A stretch of 64,000 nucleotides of DNA, from the NCBI RefSeq assembly GCF_002761755.1, contig NZ_PEOG01000015.1, positions 43,517 through 107,516 on the forward strand, written 5' to 3'. The notes under the pieces are model-generated. The model was given only the letters and a program-made list of their open reading frames with translations. It ran no database searches and was not told the origin of the DNA. The stretch comes from Roseateles chitinivorans. GTDB lineage: Bacteria > Pseudomonadota > Gammaproteobacteria > Burkholderiales > Burkholderiaceae_C. Made by a program: the position numbers and the translations under genes. Shown in pieces: positions 9,283-18,502 of the stretch (position 1 is the stretch's first letter; each line of letters opens with the position of its first letter).

Positions 9283-10311
9283 ATGACGATGAGCCTCTCG
9301 ACGATGCCCCGGTCCCTGTTCCGCGCGACGGCCCTGGCCGCGCTGGCGCTGTGCGCGCCGCTGATGGCGCTGGCCGCCGCAGCCGACGCGCCGGCCCAGC
9401 CGTCCAAGCCGCCCCGCAGCAGCGCGGACATCCTCGCCACCGCGCCGGCCGCCGTCTGGCGCGATGTCGACCCGGACAACCTGCTCGTGATGACGCTGCC
9501 GCAGGGCCAGGTGCTCATCGAGCTGGCGCCGCGCTTCGCCCCCGCGCATGTGGCCAACATCCGGGCGCTGGCCCGCGGCGGCTACTACGACGGCCTGGCG
9601 ATCGTCCGCGTCCAGGACAACTTCGTCACCCAATGGGGCGACCCCAATGCGGACGACGAGGACACCGGCATGAAGGGCAAGGGCAAGCCCTTCCCCGAGG
9701 GGGCGAAGCCCCACCTGCCGGCCGAGTTCTCGATCCCGCTCAAGGGGGTGCCGATGACGGTGCTGCCGGATGTCGACGGATGGGCACCGCGGGTCGGGCA
9801 AGTCGATGGCTTCGCCGCGGCGGCGGATCCGAAGACCGGCAAGGCCTGGCTGGCGCACTGCTACGGCAGCGTCGGCGCCGGTCGCGGCAACGCGGTCGAC
9901 TCCAGCACCGGCGCCGAGCTCTACGCCGTCATCGGTCAGGCGCCGCGCGGGCTGGACCTCAACATCACCGTGGTGGGCCGCGTGCTCAAGGGCATGGAAT
10001 TCCTGTCCTCGCTGCCCCGCGGCGGCGCGGCGATGGGCTTCTACGACAAGCCCGAGCAGCGGCTGGGCATCGAGCGGGTGGCGCTGGCCGCCGCGTTGCC
10101 GGCCGAGCAGCGGCCGGCGCTGCAGGTGCTGCGCACCGACACGCCGACCTGGCAGGAACTGCTCGACGCCCGCCGCCGCCGGGGGGGCTGGTTCGTGCAC
10201 AGCCCGGGCTACACCGACCTGTGCAGCGCCGCGGTCCCGGTGCGTGTCAAGCCGGCGGCCGGGCCGGAAGTGAAGCTCAACGAGCCCCGCTCGCCCGAAA
10301 GCCGTCGCTGA
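9283..10311 (+). CDS. Secreted cyclophilin-type peptidyl-prolyl isomerase
   Basis: About 342 residues if started at the ATG at 9283; ATGs at 9289 and 9304 are also possible and no strong ribosome site decides between them. The N terminus is a Sec signal peptide (FRATALAALALCAPLMALAA). The following region contains a cyclophilin-like fold: VLIELAPRFAPAHVANIRAL, GGYYDGLAIVRVQDNFVTQ and a later GRVLKGMEFLSSLPRG. These match the start, the active-site loop and the end of bacterial periplasmic peptidyl-prolyl isomerases, which help fold envelope proteins. The protein is longer than minimal PpiA (about 190) because of insertions (residues about 130-190) and a C-terminal extension. It is divergent from dnaE across 69 bp. 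Confidence 0.82.
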   Translation: MTMSLSTMPRSLFRATALAALALCAPLMALAAAADAPAQPSKPPRSSADILATAPAAVWRDVDPDNLLVMTLPQGQVLIELAPRFAPAHVANIRALARGGYYDGLAIVRVQDNFVTQWGDPNADDEDTGMKGKGKPFPEGAKPHLPAEFSIPLKGVPMTVLPDVDGWAPRVGQVDGFAAAADPKTGKAWLAHCYGSVGAGRGNAVDSSTGAELYAVIGQAPRGLDLNITVVGRVLKGMEFLSSLPRGGAAMGFYDKPEQRLGIERVALAAALPAEQRPALQVLRTDTPTWQELLDARRRRGGWFVHSPGYTDLCSAAVPVRVKPAAGPEVKLNEPRSPESRR

Positions 10312-10320
10312 TCGCCACCT

Positions 10321-10326
10321 TACAAT
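10321..10326 (+). promoter_or_regulatory. Possible -10 element upstream of trhO
   Basis: TACAAT lies 46 bp before the trhO ATG. It matches five of six positions of the sigma-70 -10 consensus, but no good -35 hexamer is visible at the right distance. Confidence 0.3.
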
Positions 10327-10371
10327 CGCGCGCTTTGCTGATCCTGCGCGGCCTCGCGCCGCCGCACCGGC

Positions 10372-11163
10372 ATGAACGCTGCTGTCCCGCTTGAATCCCT
10401 GCCCGTCCTGAACATCTCCTGCTACCTGTTCGTCGCCATCGAGGCGCCGGACGCGTTGCGGGACACGCTGCACGAGCGCGCTCGCGCGCTCGACCTGAAG
10501 GGCACGGTGCTGATCGCCGAGGAAGGCATCAACCTGTTCCTGGCCGGACCGGCCGAGGCGGTGCGGGCCTGGGTGGATGCGCTGCGCGCGGACCCGCGCT
10601 TCGCCGCGCTCGCGCCGAAGGAAAGCTGGAGCGACGCGGTGCCGTTCCGCAAGCTGCTGGTGAAGGTCAAGCCGGAGATCATCCGGATGAACCACCCGAC
10701 GATCCGTCCCGACCAGGCGCCGCGCGCGCCCGCGCTGCCGGCCGCCACGCTGCGCCGCTGGCTGGACCAGGGGCATGACGACGATGGTCGCCCGGTGGTG
10801 ACGCTGGACACGCGCAATGCCTTCGAGGTCGACGTCGGCGCCTTCGACGGCGCGATCGACTGGCGCATCGCCAAGTTCAGCGAGTTCCCCGCGGCGGTCC
10901 AGGCCCATCGCGCCGAACTGGCCGGCAAGACCGTCGTCAGCTACTGCACCGGCGGCATCCGCTGCGAGAAGGCCGCGCTCTACCTCGAGCAGGAGGCGCG
11001 CGCGCACGGCGTGGACGCGCGGATCTACCAGCTCGAGGGCGGCATCCTGAAGTACTTCGAGGAGGTCGGCGGCGCCCATTACCACGGCGACTGCTTCGTC
11101 TTCGACGAGCGCCGCGCCGTCGATCCCGAGCTCGCGGCCTCGCCGGAATCCGTCATCGAATGA
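10372..11163 (+). CDS. trhO: tRNA uridine(34) hydroxylase (rhodanese family)
   Basis: A 263-residue protein of the TrhO/YceA family, which makes 5-hydroxyuridine at position 34 of certain tRNAs with prephenate-linked or oxygen-dependent chemistry. The N-terminal acylphosphatase-like domain contains [16 protein letters not shown] (44-59), a family signature. The C-terminal rhodanese domain carries TLDTRNAFE and the active-site loop [11 protein letters not shown] (191-201), with C192 and C198. The length is at the short end of the family, but both domains are complete. The stop overlaps the next start (ATGA), giving a coupled pair with the hydrolase. Confidence 0.92.
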   Translation: MNAAVPLESLPVLNISCYLFVAIEAPDALRDTLHERARALDLKGTVLIAEEGINLFLAGPAEAVRAWVDALRADPRFAALAPKESWSDAVPFRKLLVKVKPEIIRMNHPTIRPDQAPRAPALPAATLRRWLDQGHDDDGRPVVTLDTRNAFEVDVGAFDGAIDWRIAKFSEFPAAVQAHRAELAGKTVVSYCTGGIRCEKAALYLEQEARAHGVDARIYQLEGGILKYFEEVGGAHYHGDCFVFDERRAVDPELAASPESVIE

Positions 11164-12134
11164 GCGATCGCCCGACCTTCGGCGCCCGGCTGATGAAGCT
11201 GCTGGGATTCGCCGTGCTGGCGACGGCGCTGCTCGCGATGGCCTTCCGTGCGCCGGACCGGCCGCTGGAAAGCCTGATCGCGCGCTGGGCACCGCCGCCC
11301 TCGGATTTCATCGAACTCAAGCTGCCGGGCGGTCAGGTCCAGCTCGTTCATTTCCGCGACCAGGGGCCGCGCTCCGACACCACCCCCATCGTGCTGCTGC
11401 ACGGCACCGCCGCGAGCCTGCACACCTGGGAGGGGTGGGTGAAGTCCCTGAGCGCGACCCGCCGCGTGATCACGCTCGACTTGCCCGGCTTCGGCCTGAC
11501 CGGTCCGTCCCCTCTAGGCGACTACAGCGACGACGCCTATGGCTCGTTCCTGTGGTCTTTCTTCCAGCAGTTGCAGATCAGCCGCATGGTGCTTGGCGGC
11601 AACTCGATGGGCGGCGGACTGGCCTGGCAGTACGCGGCCCGGCATCCGGAGCAGGTCGCGGCGCTGGTGCTGGTCGACGCGGCCGGGCTGGATCTGCCCA
11701 GCGCCGCGGTACCGGCCGGCTTCAGGCTGCCGGACTCGCGCCTGCTGCACTGGCTGGCCGGCGTCTTCCTGCCTCGGCCGCTGGTGGACCGCAGCGTGCG
11801 CGAGGTCTACGGCGATCCTTCCCGGGTCGACGCGGCGCTGGTGGACCGCTACTTCGAGCTGACGCTGCGGGAAGGCAACCGCGAGGCGCTGACGCAACGC
11901 CTCGCCCAGCGCACGCCGGGCCGCAATGTCGGCCTGCTGTCGCGCATCCAGGCGCCGACGCTGATCCTGTGGGGCGGCCAGGACCGCCTGATCCCGCCGG
12001 TGGCGGCGACGCGCCTGCATGAGGCCATCGCGCACAGCACCGTGCAGGTCTTCCCCGGACTGGGGCATGTCCCCCAGGAGGAGGACCCGGCGTCCACCGT
12101 CCAGGCCGTTCACACGTTTTTGCACTCTCCTTAA
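11160..12134 (+). CDS. Alpha/beta hydrolase with N-terminal membrane anchor
   Basis: A 324-residue protein. Residues 12-30 form one hydrophobic segment, a signal anchor. The hydrolase fold then follows: oxyanion motif LLHGTAAS (79-86), nucleophile elbow GGNSMGG (146-152, Ser149), acid in [10 protein letters not shown] and His in [11 protein letters not shown]. This is a complete Ser-Asp-His triad. The substrate cannot be read from sequence; similar proteins are annotated as esterases or C-C bond hydrolases. The start overlaps the trhO stop by ATGA. Confidence 0.88.
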   Translation: MSDRPTFGARLMKLLGFAVLATALLAMAFRAPDRPLESLIARWAPPPSDFIELKLPGGQVQLVHFRDQGPRSDTTPIVLLHGTAASLHTWEGWVKSLSATRRVITLDLPGFGLTGPSPLGDYSDDAYGSFLWSFFQQLQISRMVLGGNSMGGGLAWQYAARHPEQVAALVLVDAAGLDLPSAAVPAGFRLPDSRLLHWLAGVFLPRPLVDRSVREVYGDPSRVDAALVDRYFELTLREGNREALTQRLAQRTPGRNVGLLSRIQAPTLILWGGQDRLIPPVAATRLHEAIAHSTVQVFPGLGHVPQEEDPASTVQAVHTFLHSP

Positions 12135-12273
12135 CCCTGATGGCCGCGACACCTGCGGCATTGCAACAATCCCCCCCATTCCGGACCCGCCTCCCCCGAC
12201 GCGGGATCGAACCGCCCAAGAGGCGGCACCGGAAGTCCATTCCACGATTCCTGCTCAATCACAAGGAGCCTTC

Positions 12274-13080
12274 ATGCAACGACGACAACTGATCGCCCGC
12301 GCCGCCCTGACCGCCTGCGCCCTGCTGGCCACCGCCGGTGCCGTGCACGCTCAGGCCCCTGACTGGAAGAAGATCCGCATCGGCGTCGAGGGCGCCTACC
12401 CCCCGTTCTCCGAAGTCGGCGCCGACGGCAAGCTCAAGGGCTTCGAGATCGACCTGGCCTACGCGCTGTGCGCCGAGATGAAGGCCGAATGCACGCTGGT
12501 GCAGCAGGACTTCGACGGCCTGATCCCGGCGCTGCAGGCCCGCAAGGTCGACGCGATCATCGCCTCGGTGTCGATCACCGACGAACGCAAGAAGGTCATC
12601 GCCTTCTCCAATCCGTACTACAACACCCCGGCCCGCTTCACCGCCAAGGCCGACGCCAAGTTCGACTTCTCGCCCGCCGGCCTGAAAGGCAAGAAGATCG
12701 GCGTGCAGCGCGCGACCATCCACGAGAAGTTCGCGACCGACACCTTCAAGCAGAGCGAGATCGTCCGCTACGCCACGCAGGACCAGGCCTTCCTGGACCT
12801 GAAGTCGGGCCGCGTGGACCTGACGCTGGCCGACCTGGTCGCCGCCGACGTCGGCTTCCTGAAGACGCCCGCGGGCAAGGGCTACGCCTTCGTGGGCCCG
12901 AGCTACGACGACGTGAAGTACTTCGGCGTCGGCTCCGGCGTGGGCCTGCGCAAGGCCGACGAGAAGGTGCTGGGCAAGAAGTTCAACGACGCGATCGCCG
13001 CGGTGAAGGCCAACGGCACCTTCAAGAAGCTGAACGACAAGTACTTCGAGTACGACATCTCCGGCAAGACGGCCAAGTAA
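12274..13080 (+). CDS. aotJ: ABC transporter periplasmic basic amino acid-binding protein
   Basis: 268 residues, started at 12274 because AAGGAG lies 7 bp upstream and a signal peptide follows at once (cleavage after AVHAQ). The mature protein is a family 3 solute-binding protein of the HisJ/ArgT/AotJ type. It has IRIGVEGAYPPFSEVG, GFEIDLAYALCAEM and the ligand-contact segment FDGLIPALQARKVDAIIAS. It captures lysine, arginine, ornithine or histidine in the periplasm for the two permeases encoded downstream. The gene order that follows (two permeases, an AstE-like protein, an ATPase) is that of Pseudomonas aotJQMOP, the arginine/ornithine system. A stable stem-loop follows the stop. Confidence 0.88.
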   Translation: MQRRQLIARAALTACALLATAGAVHAQAPDWKKIRIGVEGAYPPFSEVGADGKLKGFEIDLAYALCAEMKAECTLVQQDFDGLIPALQARKVDAIIASVSITDERKKVIAFSNPYYNTPARFTAKADAKFDFSPAGLKGKKIGVQRATIHEKFATDTFKQSEIVRYATQDQAFLDLKSGRVDLTLADLVAADVGFLKTPAGKGYAFVGPSYDDVKYFGVGSGVGLRKADEKVLGKKFNDAIAAVKANGTFKKLNDKYFEYDISGKTAK

Positions 13081-13095
13081 GCGGCCGATCCGCCC

Positions 13096-13127
13096 CGGGG
13101 AGGGCCCGCCCGCGCGGCCCCTCCCCG
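13096..13127 (+). promoter_or_regulatory. Intercistronic stem-loop between aotJ and aotQ
   Basis: CGGGGAGGG (13096-13104) pairs perfectly with CCCTCCCCG (13119-13127) across a 14-nt loop. No U-run follows, so it is probably not a terminator. A stem in this place typically protects the 3' end of the binding-protein mRNA, so that more binding protein than permease is made. Confidence 0.55.
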
Positions 13128-13192
13128 AGCGCCGGGACCCGGCCGCGCCGGGTCCCCGCCCCTCTCCCCGCGAACGATAGCGATCCCCACGA

Positions 13193-13885
13193 ATGAACCT
13201 GCACGGTTACCTGCCCAGCCTGCTCGAGGGCGCCTTGCTGACCCTGGGCGTGGCCCTGAGCTCGATGGCGCTGGCCATGGTGCTGGGGCTGCTCGGCGCG
13301 ATGGCCAAGCTGTCGAAGTACCGCGTCGCCAAGGGCGTCGCGACCGTCTACACCACGCTGATCCGCGGCGTGCCCGACCTGGTGCTGATGCTGCTGATCT
13401 TCTTCGGCGGACAGGTCGCGGTGAACGCGATCGCGCTGCAGCTCGGGCATGAGGAGTACATCGACATCAACCCGTTCGTGGCCGGCGTGGCGACGATCGC
13501 GTTCATCTTCGGCGCCTACCTGACCGAGGCCTTCCGGGGCGCCTTCCTCGCCGTGCCGCCGGGACAGCGCGAGGCCGGCCTGGCCTTCGGCATGAGCCCG
13601 GCGCAGGTCGCCTGGCGCATCACCTTCCCGCAGATGTTCCGGCATGCGCTGCCGGGCCTGTCCAACAACTGGCTGGTGCTGATCAAGAGCACCGCCATCG
13701 TGTCGGTCATCGGGCTGCACGACCTCATGATGCGGGGCTCGCAGGCGGCCGCCGGCACCCGCGAACCCTTCGTGTTCTACCTCGCGGTGGCGCTGATCTA
13801 CCTGCTCTTCACCTCGGTGTCCGAGCTGGTCTTCGACCAGCTGCAGAAGCGCCTGTCCACCGGCGTGCGCCGCCATTCGCTGTAA
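13193..13885 (+). CDS. aotQ: Amino acid ABC transporter permease, HisQ type
   Basis: A 230-residue integral membrane protein with about five TM segments, beginning YLPSLLEGALLTLGVALSSMALAMVLGLLG. The EAA loop that docks the ATPase is visible around EAGLAFGMSPAQVAWRITFPQ. It belongs to the HisQ/ArtQ/AotQ family and pairs with the next permease. ATG start 112 bp after aotJ, beyond the stem-loop. Confidence 0.9.
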   Translation: MNLHGYLPSLLEGALLTLGVALSSMALAMVLGLLGAMAKLSKYRVAKGVATVYTTLIRGVPDLVLMLLIFFGGQVAVNAIALQLGHEEYIDINPFVAGVATIAFIFGAYLTEAFRGAFLAVPPGQREAGLAFGMSPAQVAWRITFPQMFRHALPGLSNNWLVLIKSTAIVSVIGLHDLMMRGSQAAAGTREPFVFYLAVALIYLLFTSVSELVFDQLQKRLSTGVRRHSL

Positions 13886-13942
13886 GCGCGACCCGCCGCA
13901 CGCGCCGTCCCGCCCCGACCCGATCCGACCGAACGATTCCCC

Positions 13943-14629
13943 ATGAACCTGGACGCCATCGTCGAGAACCTCCCGCGCTATTTCGAGGGCGCGGTCGTCA
14001 CCTTCGAGCTGCTGATCGTGTCGCTGCTGATCGGCCTGGCCCTGGCCATTCCGCTGGCGGTGCTGCGCACCCTGCCGATCAAGTGGCTGTCGCGCACGGT
14101 CTGGGCCTACACCTACGTGTTCCGCGGCACGCCGATGCTGGTGCAGCTGTTCCTGATCTATTACGGCCTGGGCCAGTTCGACTGGATGCAGCGCAGCGCG
14201 CTGTGGCCGCTGTTCAGCTCGGCCTGGTTCTGCGCCTGCCTGACCTTCGTGCTGAACACCGGCGCGTACACGACCGAGATCATCGCCGGCTCGATCCGCT
14301 CGCTGCCGCACGGCGAGATCGAAGCGGCCAAGTCGCTGGGCATGAGCCGCGCTGTGATGCTGCGCCGCATCGTGCTGCCGCACGCGCTGCGCCGGGCGCT
14401 GCCGGCCTACAGCAACGAGGTGATCTTCATGCTGCACGGCACCGCGCTCGCGAGCGTGGTGACCATCATGGACGTCACGGGCATCGCCCGCGACATCAAT
14501 GCCACCTACTACATTCCGTTCGAGGCCTTCATCACCGCCGCGATCTTCTACTTCACGATGACGCTGGTGCTGGTGGGGCTGTTCCATCAGGCGGAGAAGC
14601 GCTGGCTCAAGCCCCTGATGCCGCGCTGA
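13943..14629 (+). CDS. aotM: Amino acid ABC transporter permease, HisM type
   Basis: A 228-residue permease with about five TM segments. The N-terminal helix is TFELLIVSLLIGLALAIPLAV and the EAA loop is EIEAAKSLGMSRAVMLRRIVLP. The motif YVFRGTPMLVQLFLIYYG is characteristic of the HisM/ArtM/AotM group. With AotQ it forms the inner-membrane channel of the importer. A GC-rich hairpin follows in the gap before the next gene. Confidence 0.9.
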   Translation: MNLDAIVENLPRYFEGAVVTFELLIVSLLIGLALAIPLAVLRTLPIKWLSRTVWAYTYVFRGTPMLVQLFLIYYGLGQFDWMQRSALWPLFSSAWFCACLTFVLNTGAYTTEIIAGSIRSLPHGEIEAAKSLGMSRAVMLRRIVLPHALRRALPAYSNEVIFMLHGTALASVVTIMDVTGIARDINATYYIPFEAFITAAIFYFTMTLVLVGLFHQAEKRWLKPLMPR

Positions 14630-14667
14630 CCCGCGCGCCCGCGCGCGGACGCCCCACCCTCCTCCCA

Positions 14668-14691
14668 GCGCGCCGCTCCCGGGCGGCGCGC
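14668..14691 (+). promoter_or_regulatory. Intercistronic stem-loop between aotM and aotO
   Basis: GCGCGCCGC (14668-14676) and GCGGCGCGC (14683-14691) form a perfect 9-bp stem with a 6-nt loop. No U-run follows. It may modulate stability of, or readthrough into, the distal half of the operon. Confidence 0.4.
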
Positions 14692-14708
14692 GCCGCCACG
14701 ACACTCCG

Positions 14709-15836
14709 ATGCAACTCCGACAACATCCGCTTCCGAGCCCCACCCCGGGCACGCAGCGCGAGCTGGTTTCGCTGCACTATGGCCAGGCCGGCCAGGGCCA
14801 GAAGGTCTACATCCAGGCCTCGCTGCATGCCGATGAACTGCCCGGCATGCTGACCGCCTGGCACCTGCGCCGCCACTTCGACGCGCTCGAGGCCGCCGGG
14901 CGGCTGCGCGGCGAGATCGTGCTGGTGCCCATGGCCAACCCGATCGGCCTGTCCCAGTGGTGGCTGCAATCCCACCTGGGCCGTTTCGAGAGCCTGTCGG
15001 GCGAGAACTTCAATCGCCACTACCCCGAGCACATCGAGGCCGCCGCGCGCCATGCCGAACCGCGCCTGGGCGCCGACGCGGCGCAGAACGTGGCGGTGCT
15101 GCGCGCCGCGCTGAAGACCGAGATCCAGGCCGCGAGCGCCGACACCGAGCTCAAGGCGCTGCGCAAGACGCTGATGCTGCTGGCCTGCGACGCCGACGTG
15201 GTGCTGGACCTGCACTGCGACGCGCAGGCGATGATGCACCTCTACACCGAGACGCCGTGCTGGCCGCAGTGCGAGCCGCTGGCGGCCTACCTCGGCGCTG
15301 CGGTGACGCTGCTGGCCACGGATTCGGGCGACAACCCGTTCGACGAAGCCTGCTCCCAGGTTTGGTGGAAGTGGGCCCGGCATTTCGGGGACCGCTTCCC
15401 GATTCCGCAGGCGACGCTGTCGGTCACGGTGGAGCTTCGCGGCCAGCAGGACGTCAGCCATGAACTGGCCGCGAAGGATGCGCAGGCGATCGTCGACTTC
15501 CTGATCCATCGCGGTGTGATCGCGGCGGACGGTGCACCGCCGCCGGTGCCCGCGCCGGTCGGCGATGCACGGCCGCTGGCCGGCTCGATGCCGATCCCCT
15601 CGCCGGTGGGCGGGGTGCTCACCTTCCTGCGAGAGGTCGGCGAGGAGGTCAAGGCCGGCGACGTGATCGCCCAGGTCATCGACCCGATCACCGCCCAGGT
15701 CACCGATCTGAAGAGCCCGGTAGATGGGCTGCTGTTTGCACGCGACACGCTGCGCCTGGTCACGGCCGGGGCGCGTGTGGCGAAAGTCGCGGGCCGCGAG
15801 GCGACCCGCACCGGAAAACTGTTGGGAGCCCGTTGA
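14709..15836 (+). CDS. aotO: AotO-like succinylglutamate desuccinylase/aspartoacylase family protein
   Basis: A 375-residue zinc-carboxypeptidase-fold protein. The first zinc-binding motif is [13 protein letters not shown] (37-49, H44 and E47) and the third ligand is expected in [10 protein letters not shown] (His about 164). The C terminus (about 290-375) is a short barrel-sandwich-like module with [20 protein letters not shown] and [11 protein letters not shown]. The encoded enzyme should cleave an acyl or amide bond of an amino acid derivative, but the role of AotO is not established. It is placed between permease and ATPase genes exactly as in Pseudomonas aotJQMOP. The stop shares bases with the next start (TGATG). 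Confidence 0.82.
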   Translation: MQLRQHPLPSPTPGTQRELVSLHYGQAGQGQKVYIQASLHADELPGMLTAWHLRRHFDALEAAGRLRGEIVLVPMANPIGLSQWWLQSHLGRFESLSGENFNRHYPEHIEAAARHAEPRLGADAAQNVAVLRAALKTEIQAASADTELKALRKTLMLLACDADVVLDLHCDAQAMMHLYTETPCWPQCEPLAAYLGAAVTLLATDSGDNPFDEACSQVWWKWARHFGDRFPIPQATLSVTVELRGQQDVSHELAAKDAQAIVDFLIHRGVIAADGAPPPVPAPVGDARPLAGSMPIPSPVGGVLTFLREVGEEVKAGDVIAQVIDPITAQVTDLKSPVDGLLFARDTLRLVTAGARVAKVAGREATRTGKLLGAR

Positions 15837-16606
15837 TGTCCGCGGCCAGTCTTGTTGTCGACAACCTCCATAAACGCTACGGCGATCGCGAAGTCCTCAA
15901 GGGCGTGAGCCTCGCCGCGAAGCCGGGCGACGTGATCACGCTGATCGGGTCCAGCGGCTCGGGCAAGAGCACCTTCCTGCGCTGCCTGAACCTGCTGGAG
16001 CAGCCCTACGAGGGCACGCTGAAGCTGGGCGAGGAAGAGCTGAAGCTCGTGCGCGACCGCGATGGCAGCTTCAAGGCCGGCGACGCGGCACAGCTGCAGC
16101 GCTGGCGGGCGCGGCTCGCGATGGTGTTCCAGAACTTCAACCTGTGGGGCCACCGCACGGTGCTGGAGAACGTGATCGAGGCGCCGGTGCACGTGCTGAA
16201 GCAGTCCCGGGCCGAGGCGATCGAGAAGGCCGAGGCGCTGCTGGCGCGGGTAGGCGTGTCGCACCGCAAGGACGTGTACCCGGCGCAGCTTTCCGGCGGC
16301 GAGCAACAGCGCGTGGCGATCGCCCGCGCGCTGGCGGTGGAGCCGGAGGTGATGCTCTTCGACGAGCCGACCTCGGCGCTGGATCCGGAGCTGGTCGGCG
16401 AGGTGCTGAAGGTGATGCGCGACCTGGCGGCGGAAGGTCGCACGATGATCGTCGTCACCCATGAAATGGGCTTCGCGCGCGAGGTCTCGTCGCACACGAT
16501 GTTCCTGCACCAGGGTCGCGTCGAGGAGCAAGGCAACCCGCGCGAGGTCCTCGCCACGCCGCGCAGCGAGCGCCTGAAGGCCTTCCTGAGCGGCGGCCTG
16601 AAGTAA
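15836..16606 (+). CDS. aotP: Amino acid ABC transporter ATP-binding protein
   Basis: 256 residues from the ATG at 15836 (a TTG one codon earlier is possible). It is a complete HisP/AotP-type ATPase: Walker [11 protein letters not shown]-loop VFQNFNLW, signature [15 protein letters not shown], Walker [16 protein letters not shown] and switch His in VTHEMGF. It drives import through AotQM. The start overlaps the aotO stop, so all ATPase translation is coupled to AotO. A hairpin with a short T-rich tract follows the gene. Confidence 0.93.
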   Translation: MSAASLVVDNLHKRYGDREVLKGVSLAAKPGDVITLIGSSGSGKSTFLRCLNLLEQPYEGTLKLGEEELKLVRDRDGSFKAGDAAQLQRWRARLAMVFQNFNLWGHRTVLENVIEAPVHVLKQSRAEAIEKAEALLARVGVSHRKDVYPAQLSGGEQQRVAIARALAVEPEVMLFDEPTSALDPELVGEVLKVMRDLAAEGRTMIVVTHEMGFAREVSSHTMFLHQGRVEEQGNPREVLATPRSERLKAFLSGGLK

Positions 16607-16627
16607 GTTAGCGCCGCTGTCGTCGCA

Positions 16628-16653
16628 GGCCCGGCATGCCCGGGCCTTCGTTC
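16628..16653 (+). terminator. Probable terminator after aotP
   Basis: GGCCCGG (16628-16634) pairs with CCGGGCC (16640-16646) across a 5-nt loop and is followed by TTCGTTC. The weak T-tract makes this moderate. The convergent DadA-like gene ends at 16690, so the stem could also act on the other strand. Confidence 0.45.
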
Positions 16654-16689
16654 ATGGGAACACGGCATCGAGCCCGTGTTCGCGCCTCC

Positions 16690-17931
16690 TCATCCCCCGA
16701 AGCGCCGCGCCGAGAACGGCGTCGCGTCGATGAAGGTCGGCTCGCCCGCCATCAGGTCGGCGAGCAGGCGCGCACTGGCCGGACCGAGGGTGAAGCCCTG
16801 GTGGCCGTGGGCAAAGTTGAACCACAAGCCTGGATGTCGGGGGGCCGCGCCGATGATCGGCTTCATGTCGGCGCTGCAGGGACGGCTGCCAACCCACGGC
16901 TCCCGCTCCACCGCCTGCCCCAGGTCCAGCAGCCCGCGCGCCTGCGCTTCGGCACCCGTCAGTTGGCGCGGCGTCAGCGGCGCATCGATGGCGGCGATCT
17001 CGGCACCGGTGGTCAATCGCAGCCCGCGCCGCTGCGGCGCCAGCACATAGCCCCGTTCCGCGTCCAGCGTCGGCATGGTCACGCTTGCGCCGCCGAGGTA
17101 ATGGCGGTGGTAGCCGCGCTTGACGAAGAGCGGCAGCCGGTAACCCAGCCCGCGGACGAAACGATCGGACCACGGGCCCAGCGCGACCACGGCCTGCGCG
17201 CCTTCCAGCCGGCCCTGATCGGTCTCGAGCACCCAGCCATTAGCGGTGGGGCGCGCTGCCGTCGCATCGGCCTGCACGAAACGTCCGCCGCGCTGCAGGA
17301 AGGCCTGCGCGTAGCGCTCGACGAGTCCACCGGGATCGTCGACGCCCCAGGAGGGTAGCCAATGCACGGCGCCGGCCAGGCGCGTCCGGAAATCGGGCTC
17401 GGCGGCGGCCAAGGCGCCCGCGTCCATCGCGACGAAACGCACGCCATGCTGACGCTGCACCCGCTCCGCGTCGCGCACCGCCTGGTCGAGCGCGCGCGGC
17501 GTGCGGAAGACAAGGCGCAGTCCGTCGCGCCGCACCAGGTGGCCGGCGTCGGCCAGCGCGATGTAGCGGGCGTGCTCGGTGGTCGCGTGAGCGATCAAGG
17601 CGGCGTAGTCCCGCGCGATGGCTTGGTGTCGCGCTGGGGCGGAGTGGCGCCAGTACCGCCACAGTTGTGGCAGCGCGGCCAGCAGCGCACGCGGGTGGTA
17701 GTGCACGTCCAGCCCGAGTCCCAGGGCAGCGGACAGCAGCGATCTCGCGTCTCGCGGGAAGGCATAGGGTTCTACCGCCTCGCGCTGGATCACGCCAGCA
17801 TTGCCGTAGGAGGTCTCCTGCCCGGGCGGACGGCGGTCCACCAGCGTGACCGCATGGCCGCGCAAGCTCAACTCCAGGGCGGTGCAGGTGCCGATCATGC
17901 CGGCACCCAGGACCAGGATCTCCCGTGTCAT
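16690..17931 (-). CDS. DadA-like FAD-dependent amino acid oxidoreductase
   Basis: A 413-residue DAO-family flavoenzyme. The dinucleotide fold opens with LVLGAGMIGTCTALELSLRG (6-25) and an acidic strand end (TLVDRRPP). The family's GNAGVIQ appears near residue 43, and the second FAD-contact region is FNFAHGHQGFTLGPASARL-like near the C terminus (WFNFAHGHQGFTLGP). This matches D-amino-acid dehydrogenase small subunits, which feed electrons into the respiratory chain while deaminating D-amino acids. It lies convergent to a basic amino acid importer, so the two may serve the same catabolism. The exact substrate is not readable. Confidence 0.85.
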   Translation of the reverse strand: MTREILVLGAGMIGTCTALELSLRGHAVTLVDRRPPGQETSYGNAGVIQREAVEPYAFPRDARSLLSAALGLGLDVHYHPRALLAALPQLWRYWRHSAPARHQAIARDYAALIAHATTEHARYIALADAGHLVRRDGLRLVFRTPRALDQAVRDAERVQRQHGVRFVAMDAGALAAAEPDFRTRLAGAVHWLPSWGVDDPGGLVERYAQAFLQRGGRFVQADATAARPTANGWVLETDQGRLEGAQAVVALGPWSDRFVRGLGYRLPLFVKRGYHRHYLGGASVTMPTLDAERGYVLAPQRRGLRLTTGAEIAAIDAPLTPRQLTGAEAQARGLLDLGQAVEREPWVGSRPCSADMKPIIGAAPRHPGLWFNFAHGHQGFTLGPASARLLADLMAGEPTFIDATPFSARRFGG

Positions 17932-17985
17932 CGCCGGTGTTCCTTCCTTCTTGTTTCTTGCCTCTTGCTTCTTCCTCGCTGCGCC

Positions 17986-18402
17986 TCAGGCGTACTTGTC
18001 ACCGACCAGCGCGCGCACCGGGTGGGTGTCGTACACGATGGTCATGCGCTGGATCCGGCCCTGTTCGTTGAAGTCGAAGACGTCCACGCAATCGAAGCGG
18101 ACCTCGGTGCCGTCCCGCAACTGCCAGTGGTATACGAAATACGCCATCGCGCGCGACCCACCGCGGGCGCTGAGCAGGATATCCAGCACCTCGATCCGGC
18201 TCTGCCCCGAGGCGTCACGCACTTTCTCGAAGAAGGGCCGCGGGCTCATGCCACCGAGGAACGGCGAGACCACCTGCGCGTCCTCGGTGAACAGGGCCAC
18301 GATGCCCTCGACGTCGGAGGCCTCGAGGCGGTCGAGGTAGCGCTCGATGACGGCGACGTGCCCAGCGTCCGGGACCGTCGATTCGGAGATGTGATGATTC
18401 AT
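17986..18402 (-). CDS. SnoaL-like (NTF2-fold) protein
   Basis: 138 residues from the ATG at 18402. It has the alpha+beta cone of the SnoaL/NTF2 family: VIERYLDRLEASDVEGIVALFTEDAQVVSPF, then SRAMAYFVYHWQLRDGTEVRFDCVDVFDFNEQGRI. Such proteins are small ligand-binding domains or isomerase-like enzymes; the substrate cannot be inferred. It is divergent from a LysR gene across 100 bp, which suggests it is the regulated target. Confidence 0.78.
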   Translation of the reverse strand: MNHHISESTVPDAGHVAVIERYLDRLEASDVEGIVALFTEDAQVVSPFLGGMSPRPFFEKVRDASGQSRIEVLDILLSARGGSRAMAYFVYHWQLRDGTEVRFDCVDVFDFNEQGRIQRMTIVYDTHPVRALVGDKYA

Positions 18403-18502
18403 GAGTACGACGCATGCCTGCAGTGGGAAGTCGGCTGGATCGTACGAAGCGAGCACCCCTTCGACCAGCGAAAGCTTCTCATGCGAGCCATGCACTAGGA
18501 TC

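Noticed and set aside
5686..10311. A very long plus-strand open frame running antisense to dnaE and through the cyclophilin gene
   Set aside because: High GC leaves stop codons rare in shadow frames; it has no domain signature except where it reads the real cyclophilin, and dnaE is unmistakable on the other strand.
13096..13127. Calling the aotJ-aotQ hairpin a terminator
   Set aside because: No U-run follows and two permease genes of the same operon continue downstream, so it is more likely an mRNA stabiliser.
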